DNA from: Trametes villosa
Taxonomy: Eukaryota > Basidiomycota > Agaricomycetes > Polyporales > Polyporaceae
Assembly: GCA_002964805.2 (NCBI GenBank)
Contig: PUDQ02000034.1
Location: 62,001 to 126,000, forward strand
Reading direction: 5' to 3'
DNA: 64,000 nt
The notes below the pieces were generated by a model. The model was not told the origin of the DNA. It searched no databases and saw only the letters and a program-made list of their open reading frames with translations. Shown here piece after piece: positions 21,259-29,620 of the stretch. The translations under genes were made by a program, and so were the position numbers. Positions within the stretch are counted from its first letter, which is position 1; each line of letters starts with the position of its first letter.

Positions 21259-24200
21259 ATGGACCCGGCTCCCCCAACTGACAATGCCCCTAAAAGCCAC
21301 ATCTGCGATTGCCCTCTGTGCATTAGAAAACACGGTGCACCTCATCCATGCGAGTGGCAACTCTACAGGGATCACGCAAAGTACCGCCCTGCCCCGGCGG
21401 CATACATTGCGAGCTCGTTGGCGCCCTCATCCGAGTCAAGCCGTCCTGGGCCAGCACCGTCTGTCAGCGGTCCCGTAGCCGGCCCCTCGCGCCATGCGAC
21501 TACCACGCAAAACGTTCCTGGACCCTCGAGTCCTCGCACGCCTCCGGCCAAACGGGGACGCTTTGCGACAGCAACGGTGCGCTTTCAATTTATTGCATTA
21601 AATATATTCCCAATGATTCTAATTGCGATTAATAGCCCCCGAGTCCGAGTCCGTCAATCGCGCCGCCCATCGCAGGCAGGACGCTATCAACCCCTTCACG
21701 ACCCACGGGTCCCGTACGTGCACTCCTAAAGCACCGTTGTGCGCGCGCTGACTTTATATGCCCATAGGGAGGCCCCGTCAGCCCCGCACGCGCCGAACAG
21801 GCTGAAGCGCGCTCGCGCGAGGAGCGCGCTCGTCAGGAGGCCAATGTGCGTGCACAGCGTGAGGCGCAGGAGCGCGAAGAGCAAGCACGCGCTCGCCGGG
21901 AGGCCGAAGAACGCGCTCGCCAGGAGCTGGAGTTGCGTGAGCGCGACGCTGCACTGGCACGGGTGCGCGAGGAGGCTCAGGCCCAGGCTCAAGCGGGCGG
22001 CGCCCCGGAGGGCCCGGCTCTTGCGGGTAACAACGTCGCGGACTTTCAGCTGCCAGTCGACGAACCTGAACCGAACCCCGAGTACGGACACACAGAGGAG
22101 ACAGGGGCCCCGCGTTCTGCGCGACTCAGGGAGCTTAAGATCGCCCAGCAGTTCATCGCGCGCCTACGACAGGCAACTCACGAGCAGTCAGGCATGTCCC
22201 CCGAGGCTATCGCCCGCCTCGAAACCCCACGCAAAGGTCCGCGTCCTATTACCGTCTACGAGCGCGCAGGCATCCGGATGTACCTCGCACGAGGAGACGC
22301 TTCGGAGGCTAACTTTGCAGACCATCGTGCTACCATGGTGGAGCTCCACAACGGGGACAAGGAGCTGCTCCCTACATACGAACAGACCAAGCGTCTCGTT
22401 GCAGAGCTCACCGGTATCGAGGCCCTCATCCACGACATGTGCATCAACAGCTGTATGGCCTACACCGGCCCGTACGAGCAGCTCACCAGCTGTCCTTTCT
22501 GCACCGAGTCACGCTACGATCGCATCTACCTCGAGCGTGGCAAGAAGGTCCCCCGTCGCACGTTCCACACGTATCCACTCGGTCCACAGCTGCAGGCGAT
22601 GTGGGCATCACCCGAGAATGCACGTCTCATGAAGCATCGCTCCGAGGTCACCGAGCGGCTCCTTGGCGTGGTCGGAGACCCTCCTGTGCTCGAGGATCTC
22701 TACTTCGGGGAGGACTACATCCGGGCGGCCAAAACCGGGAAGTTCTCGTCCGACGACTCTGTCGTCATGCTCTCGCTCAATGGCGCGCAGCTCTACGAGT
22801 CGAAACAGTCTGATTGCTGGTTTTATATATGGATCTTGTTTGACTTATCACCCGAGCGTCGCTACAAGAAGCGGTACATTCTCCCGGGCGGTGTCATCGG
22901 AGGCCCGCAGAAGCCCAAGAGTGTCGACTCTTTCATGTTCCCCGGCATCTTCCACGTCTCCGCCATCCAGATCTCTGGCCTCAAACTCTGGAACACTGCG
23001 GAGAATCGGCTCGTCACCTCGTACATCTATCTTATCCTTGTCGGCGCGGATGGGCCAGGCATGACCTATCTGAACGGACTCGTGGGGCATCAGGGGCGTA
23101 ACGGATGCCGCCTCTTCTGCGGAATGCTCGGTCGCCTGAAGCAGTCTGCCAACACATATTACCCAGCCATGCTCCGCCCCACCGACTCCACTGCTCCTAA
23201 CGCCAATTATCCAGACTTCTCGGCACGTGCACACCCCAGCACACGCGTTGCACCGCAGGTCCGCTATGCGCAGGATCTGAGACGCGTCGTAGAAGCTCGC
23301 ACGCAACTCGACTACCAACGTGCACGCCTCGACACAGGCATCGCGAAGCCGAGCTTGTTCAGCGGTCTCTCGCGCACGCTCGGGGTCCCGCTCTGTTTTC
23401 CAGCTGATCTCATGCACCTCATTTCCCTCAACCTTCCTGATCTTATCCTTGGCCTTCTCCAGCGACACTGCAGTGCGAGGGCACCGATGACAAGAGGACG
23501 TGGACGTGGGCCTGTTTGGCAGACAAGGACACGTGGAGGATTCACGGCAAGCTCGTCGAGGACGCCACCTGCTATCTCCCTGGCTCGTTTGATCGACCTC
23601 CACGTAATCCTGCTGAGAAAATGTCTAGCGGGTATAAAGCCTGGGAGTACCTCTTGTACGTCTTCGGTCTGCTGCCAGGACTCTTGCGTGCGATCCAGCG
23701 TCCAAACTATTACCGCCATTTCTGCAAGCTCGTTTACGGTGTCCGGATCATCCTCCAACGCAGCTTCCCTCGTAATCAGATCCTCGGCGCCCACACTAGC
23801 CTTGTCGAGTACGTTGAGGAATTCGAGGTGCTCTATTACCAGCGACGCTCCGATCGGCTCCATGTTGTGCGGCCTAGCATCCACGCGCTCATCCATGTCG
23901 TACCCGAGGCACTCCGCATCGGACCTGGCACCCTCTATACGCAGTGGATGATTGAAAACTACATCGGTAATATAACACGCGAGATCAAGCAGCACGTCAC
24001 GCCGTACGCAAATGTTTCCGAGCGCGCGCTGCGGTGATGCCAGGCGAACGCGCTCAAGGCAATGATCCCGGAGCTCGATCCCGAACCAGGACTACCGCGC
24101 GGATCCATGGACCTGGGCGAGGGATTTGTCCTTCTCCGAGCTCGCGACAAGCACTTCCGAAACGTCAACTCGCCAGCCGAGCGCCGCGCCATTCACACAT

Positions 24201-24789
24201 ATTACAACGCTCACACTGCCGTGCCTGCTGCACCGACCTGGCTCCCAACCGTTCAGCGATGGGCACGCCTTCGCCTGCCGAACACTCAAATCGCACGATC
24301 GGCATGGAAGGAGTGCGATTGGGAGGCCCATGGACGGCACCCGCGACGTTCGCGCATGGTCAAGGTTTGTGGCAGGCTGTACGCAATTTGTAGCAATACT
24401 CTAAATTATATATACAGCTCCGCGACGGCCGTTTCGGCGAAGTCCAGTACTTCTTCCGTCTAGACGAGAAACCCGTTGCGATGCTCTCCATGTTCACTGC
24501 ACCCGATGCTCAAATTCTGCAGGAATCCGCACATGCACTCCTTGTGTGCACCTACCGGGGCGACCAGTCCCGCGAAGTTGTGTCCGTGCGCGACATTCAC
24601 ACTGTCGTTGCGATGGTTCCCTTGCCGATGAATGCAGCGGAGAGCGCGCACGCGAACACGAATGTAGTCTTTGGGGAGCGGTTCTTCGTTGTCGAGAAGT
24701 TCGGGCTGGACGTGGCCGTGCTGGGCGGAGTGGAACAAGATGCATTACAGGCAGACCCGGACGATCCGGACGCGGACACAGACGACTAG
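21259..24789 (+). pseudogene. Plavaka/CACTA-type transposase, damaged
   Basis: Starts at ATG 21259 (MDPAPPTDNAPK, then HICDCPLCIRKHG, a Cys-rich start). Two introns precede the main exon (about 21577-21637, and 21717 to 21769 with donor gtacgt). The main frame has a charged coiled coil (R/E-rich, 21780-21990) and then the transposase core: INSCMAYTG, TSCPFC, SLNGAQLY, YIWILFDLSPERRYKK, VLVGADGPGMT-like VGADGPGMTYLNGLVGHQG, and after a break PYLPGSFDRPPRNPAEK-like GSFDRPPRNPAEKMSSGYK, EVLYYQRRSDRLH and TREIKQH. Lesions: a 1-nt frameshift near 23464; an in-frame TGA at 24035-24037; and N at 22779-22781 where I recall the family having D in DGAQLY. After an intron starting at about 24364 the tail runs to TAG 24787-24789. 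It probably cannot catalyse transposition itself. Confidence 0.82.
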
Positions 24790-24801
24790 CTTTTATATGT
24801 A

Positions 24802-26305
24802 CTACTTATCCCCCTTTGAACCACCCTTCTCGTGCTTCGGATCTTGCGCGGTGCGCGCCAGGGAGTACCGTGCCTTCTTGGTCTTGCGATGGGGCATGTC
24901 GAGCGAGGATCCGGGTGTGGCGAATGTGGGTGCAGTCCACGCCTCCGTGAGGAACGGGTTCAGCGGCGATCTGCCAGGAGAGAACGAGCGTGGGGCAGCC
25001 GCCAGCGATCGTGCGGGACTAGTGAGAGACAGTGGATGTGCGATATCCGAGCCGGAGGGTGGACACGCGAGCCCGCTGAAAGACGGAGAGCGTGCGGGAT
25101 CAGCACGAGATGGCGGACGTGCGATGTCGGCGGTGACGGACGGTGAACGCGTGGTGCTGGTGGCGGCCGGCGAACGCGCAACGTCAGAGGGCGAGGCTGG
25201 AGAGAGGTTCACCATGCCTGCCAGCCGGTCGACTAGCGGCTCCACGAGCGTTTCGACGAGTTTGGCTTCAAGGGACTCTTGAAGCGGAGACTCAAGGTCG
25301 CCAAGCAGCTGAGGGGCCAAGGACAACCGCAAACGAGACTCGAGGCATTGTTGGAGCGCAGGGTTTGCTGGCAGGTCGCGCAGAACATCGCCTAGGAGTC
25401 GGTCATAGATTCGCTGAGTGAAGAGCTCTAGGTGATTGTCTAAGTATGTTTCGAGGGCGGTGTGCAGAGGCGGGCTGAGCTTATCAGCCAAAGGCTGAGC
25501 GAGGTCAGCAAGCAGACGAGGGCGTAGATCCCGGCGGAGTGGGCGCTGTAGCAGAGGAAGAAGCTGGCCAACGAGATCCGTAGAGGTGTCGAGATGAGAG
25601 GGCGAGTCAGGCGCGTGTGTAGCCATGGGGTCGGGAACGGCGTCCACCAGTACTGTAAAGATCAGAGCACAGCGGCGGGTCACAGGTCACAGGGGGCCTC
25701 GCCGCCCCGCTATTTGGCCTGTGTCACTGGTCACAACGGCTCCGGGGCCCCTAAGCGCCCGTATTTGGCCTCCGGAGCGGGCGCTAACGCGCCGTATATG
25801 GTAGTTGTGGGCGCCCCGCCGCTCCGCCGCTATGTATCTCGGCGGTCACAGGTCACACCCGGCGCCGCTATGCTCTGATCTTTACAGTACTGCCTGGACC
25901 GGCTCAAAAGTGGCAAAAAGATCCTTCCACACACGGGAGTAGTCGGGCGATTCGTGGTCTTCATAGAGGTCACACGCCATTCGAGCAGATACTTGAGCAA
26001 GTCGGAGCAGACGAGGAACAAGGGAGGCGGTAACGGGGTGAGCCGCATCGAGGGAGGATACTTGCGGCTCGATTGTGTATGCTTTGAGTAAATAGGACCT
26101 GTCACAGTCCTCTGCGGTGAGCGGCCTGCAAGCCGTGGGCGTACTTAGCACAAGAGCTACATCAAAGACAAGTGGCTCACTGAGTCTCCATCTGCGACTC
26201 GCTGAAGCCGACTCCGGGCACGTCGTCCATTATCTGGCTGGCGGGCGGCGAGCAAGGATCCTGGGTAAGCAGGTCATCTTCAGGTGCTGGGTTGCAGAGG
26301 GCCAT
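24802..26305 (-). pseudogene. Transposon-borne gene of unknown function, split by a MITE
   Basis: Starts at ATG 26305-26303 (MALCNPAPEDD), intron 26180-26126 with a ctaag branch site, then an exon with PLTAEDCDRSYLLKAYTIEP and SRVWKDLFATFEPVQ. At 25889 the frame runs into a 235-bp MITE that adds a stop codon (TAA 25884-25882). On the far side the same frame resumes at 25650 and runs to the stop at 24802. Without the MITE and one TA copy the frame is continuous and would encode about 403 residues. The protein has a helical middle (LLADLAQPLADKLSPPL, then repeated LxxxL segments) and a Ser/Pro/Arg-rich tail with recurring SPS/RSPS units and a basic end (HRKTKKARYS). No family recognised. It converges on the transposase with 12 bp between stops and is probably a conserved passenger of the element. 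The 3' half alone could still be translated from ATG 25626. Confidence 0.7.
25653..25887. mobile_element. 235-bp MITE with TA target duplication
   Basis: Ends are inverted repeats of about 25 bp with one mismatch: CTGTAAAGATCAGAGCA at the left and its reverse complement at the right, each followed by yAGCGGCG. TA flanks both sides (25651-25652 and 25888-25889). Subterminal ggtcacaggtcaca boxes occur near each end (about 25678 and 25846, same orientation), with several ccg.tat(t)tgg-like units between. No coding capacity of its own. TA duplications point to Tc1/mariner-type mobilisation. It is nested inside the 8.7-kb transposon, so it arrived later. Confidence 0.88.
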
Positions 26306-26528
26306 AGTCGAGAGAGGAGGGCTGCTGCAGACAGGGTGAGATGGCGAGAAGGAGAGAGGTAGAGGTGGCATGCGCATGGTGCGCGCGAGAAGCCAGTGTG
26401 TTGCAGTCACGTGACCACCCTGCCCTTCGCAAATCCACGGAAAATCTGACAATCGGATAATCCTGCTCTCCTTCCACCACGTCCTCCCTCTACCAGCCTC
26501 TACCTGTACCCGCACAAAAAGCCCGGTT

Positions 26529-28740
26529 ATGTTTCCTCTGGCCCCCAGCGCTCTTAGCCGCCTCCCCTCTCTTTTAGATACTAGTAGTACTACTTCGAGC
26601 TCTGCATCCTCTCGATCTCAGAGTGTCGTGCCAGCACACACCCAATACACTGGCGACGAAGGCCTCAACACGCAGGGGAGCCCGGACGGCTTACCTGGTT
26701 ACGAAGGCCATTCCATCACGCAAGTCAGACCAGCCAACATCCCGGTGTACGGTCCCGGTCCCATGGTGCCGCCACCAGGCTTCTCGCTGATCCCAAGCTC
26801 GAGCTCTACCGACATGCTCACGCAATTCGAGCAGCTCAAGCACGAAAATGAAGCACTGAGGTAAGTATCTCAATCATACATGCATGCATGTTCAACTGTT
26901 CAATGCACGCGGTCCCTAGAGCGCACCTCCGGCAAGTACCCGCATATATGCAGGATCGCGGACGATCTGACATGCCATTGTGAAGGACACCTTCCGGAAG
27001 CAAGCCCGCCTGTCCATCGGCGGGCATGGCTCATTTTGGTGTCGCCCTCGCCTTCCCAGATGTGCCGTCAACTTCACCGACGGTCCCGATGGCGCCGTCG
27101 GCGACAATGAATACCACCGGTAAGCTGCCGGCCCCTGCAGCCTGTGATCTGCTCACTTTGCATTTGGCACCCAGACGCCGGCTACATGCGCACCACAGGC
27201 ACGCCATGCACGTCCACGTACATCCCCGCCCGGGAGCCGGACGGCACCTTTGTTATCCAGCCGCGCAACCGCGGGGATTTTCCCCATGTGCGTACTACAG
27301 CGGTCACGAACTACACTCAATATGTTGATTATGCACATACAGGTCCCGTATTGGGCACGCGAAGACTGGTATAGCCGCGACACCGGTTCAACCGGCCCAT
27401 CCAAAAACGGCGGCTCACGCGGCAGCACGCGCATCTCCCAGGGAGAGAACGTGCGCTTCGAGTACCTCACGCACATAGACGGCACCCCAGTGAGCGGCCA
27501 TCGTATTAAAGAACATACTGATCGCGCGCGGCAATTCTACCGCACGCTCGAGCTGCACAAGTGCGACCCCGCAACCTGGCATGGCGGTGCGACTGGCGAC
27601 ATCCGGAAGGCCTTCGCAAATTGGATGAAGGCGAACGTGTTCGAGTTCCAGCTCTGCGACAACGACTGGAAGGCCGACGCTTTCGCCATCAACACCTACC
27701 CAGGATTCAAACAGAGCCAGGCACGCAAAGCACAACGCGCGAAAGCGAATGCCGCGAAGGGTGCCATCGCCGCAAAGGAGGAGCCTGTGCGCGCACAAAG
27801 TCTCGGTATGTGCGCGCCCCTTCGTGTGTTCTGTACTAACTTTGATTGTCAGATTATCTCGAGCGTCCATCTGGTGCAGGAGGGAACACCACGCACACCT
27901 TGGGCAAGGCAATATATACCATCGCCGACGATCCGGCAAAACCTACTGAGCGCCCTCTCGAGCACGTCAGCAAAGGGGTCCTAGATACCTCAAGTTCTCA
28001 CGAGAAAGTGTCTACGGACGCGACGGAGTGCGCCGCATTGGGTGTGGTACCAAGGTCGACGCCGACACCTGTCTCCACCGCTTGCTCCCTGCCGTCCGCC
28101 ATCACTCTCGACGCCGCCTCTACCACCCTCCCGCAGTCCACCGACACGCCTGTGCCCGACGAGCCCACGCCGCACTTTTCGGACCCCCTGTGAGTGCCCG
28201 ACAAGTTCGTTTGGTAGTTAGCTAACGGGTATATTCGTCTCTAGGGCCTCCTTCTACACGACCGAGCCGCGTGCCTCGGCCGTCACTATCCCCGAGGCCA
28301 TAGCAGCCACAGCCTCGGGCTCGACACCGTCCTCAAAGCCGGATCCGCCCCTTGCGGAGTCGGCATCAGACCCGCCGGCAGCTGCGCGTACGCAGAATGG
28401 CCCGGCATCATGGCCGCCGTCTCCCCATCGCAACAAGCCCAAGTAAGTACCTGCGCGTGTTCTTGTGCCGTTTTCGGCGACGCTCATCTGTAAACAGGCA
28501 GATCTGTGCACGCCTTTGGGTGAAGGAAAACCCGGAGAAGACCAAGAAGGACTTCGACACGTTCTACCAGAACTGCAAGGGCGCCGCACGCAAGGTATGT
28601 GCGCGCGCGCGACTCAGTCGCTCCTGCTGACAGCCATTGTAGGCTCTAGTCACAAAGGCGCGCGCGGCCGAGAATTCTTCAAGTGTACGTCCTCCTCCCA
28701 TGTAGTGCTTCCCGTAGACTCATCCGCCCCATAGGCCTAA
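26529..28740 (+). CDS. Transposon-borne multi-exon gene, unknown function
   Basis: Starts at ATG 26529 (MFPLAPSALSRLPS) with a Ser-rich N-terminus and a short coiled-coil start (QFEQLKHENEALR). Introns follow at about 26862-26993, 27120-27175, 27287-27342, 27808-27853, 28191-28244, 28443-28497, 28594-28642 and 28685-28734. The central exon encodes VPYWAREDWYSRDTG, then GENVRFEYLTHIDGTPVSGH, a helical stretch, WHGGATGDIRKAF and LCDNDWKADAFAINTYPGF. I recall similar proteins being very common beside transposons in mushroom genomes, but no function is established. The tail is Pro/Ser/Thr-rich, followed by a basic helix (ARLWVKENPEKTKKDF). The last exon is uncertain: the simplest model stops at 28738-28740, but other splicing could extend it. 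It is divergent from the MITE-split gene, sharing a 223-bp promoter region. Confidence 0.65.
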
Positions 28741-29581
28741 GATACCGATTCGGAAGCCGGCCGATAATACATGTAAGTGTGCTGCATAGTATGTGCACAC
28801 ACCGTGCTCACGCGTCGATTGTCCTCCAGCCTATGCCTCCGGTCATTCACGCCACGGACACCGCGACTCAGTCGCATGGATCGTCCAATCATACAGCCTA
28901 CTGACCGACTACTCGCCGGCGTCTTTCTGCCGCCCACGGCTCGCCGCCGCTTACTCGTTCACCTGCTACTTCTCGCCGTCCTGTCCACCTCCGTCCTCCC
29001 GCTTATGCTCGCGCTCTCTGCGTCTGTGTCTGTCTTCGTCTGCCTCCGCTCTCTTGCTCTCCCTGGTACACTTTGCTCACTGTTTCCCGGGTTCCCTCTT
29101 GCTGCTCGCCGCTGCTGCTGGTCTGACTCCCTCGCCTTGGTACTGCAACTGGCCCACGAGAACACGAGAGCCACCGGGGTCCTGTGGATGGCGCTTGGCC
29201 GGAGGCGACGGGGATGTGGCGGAAGGTCGCTCGCGGTGCGTTCGTGCGAGGTGCATCGCGAGGGTGCGCGAGGGGCTGCGGAGGTGCACGCGGGGGCGCG
29301 GGGGTGCGCGCGGGGCGCGTGCGCAGCGTGGCGGCGCCCCCCGGTACGATTTCGGATGGAATCGGGTTTCGTTTTGTGGTCCCGGGCACCTGTATTCGCA
29401 CCGTGTAATGAGATCTATTCGCGCAGACCCTGCTGGACGGCGATGGATGGAGATAGCTGGGCGTACGAGGGAATAGAAATTGCATCTATTCGCATCTATG
29501 TATTGACGAAACAATTCAGCTAGTGCTATTAGGATCTATTCACCTCAAGGTGGCTGAGGCCGATAGATGTAAATACAGGGC
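28741..29581. other. Right subterminal region of the transposon
   Basis: No supported gene, although a frame stays open at 28777-29523. About 29230-29340 is very G-rich (gggggcgcgggggtgcg and similar). The motif atctattcg or close variants occurs at 29413, 29484 and 29534, with gcatctatg at 29491. Such clustered short repeats are typical transposase-binding subterminal repeats in CACTA elements. Confidence 0.5.
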
Positions 29582-29613
29582 GATAGGGACGGATATGTCC
29601 GATTCTCACTGGG
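29582..29613 (-). repeat. Right terminal inverted repeat of the transposon
   Basis: Inverted partner of 20914-20945, followed directly by the second copy of the target duplication cttgaac (29614-29620). Confidence 0.88.
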
Positions 29614-29620
29614 CTTGAAC

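Larger units (their letters stand above)
20914..29613 (+). mobile_element. Complete 8.7-kb DNA transposon (CACTA/Plavaka-like) with two extra genes
   Basis: Both ends carry the same inverted sequence. The left end reads CCCAGTGAGAATCGGACATA from 20914; the reverse complement of the right end, ending at 29613, reads the same 20 bases. Similarity continues for about 12 more bases with a few mismatches. The 7-bp sequence cttgaac stands immediately outside both ends (20907-20913 and 29614-29620), as expected of a target-site duplication. Inside are a transposase gene (21259-24789, +), a minus-strand gene split by a MITE (24802-26305), a multi-exon plus-strand gene (26529-28740) and a right subterminal repeat region. 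The transposase resembles the fungal Plavaka/CACTA (CMC) group. The 7-bp duplication is longer than the 2-3 bp of classical CACTA elements, so the subfamily is uncertain. Confidence 0.88.

Noticed and set aside
28777..29523. 248-codon plus frame in the right transposon end
   Set aside because: Low-complexity, Leu/Ser/Arg-rich, runs through G-rich subterminal DNA; no start context or motif. An extension of the passenger gene into it cannot be excluded.
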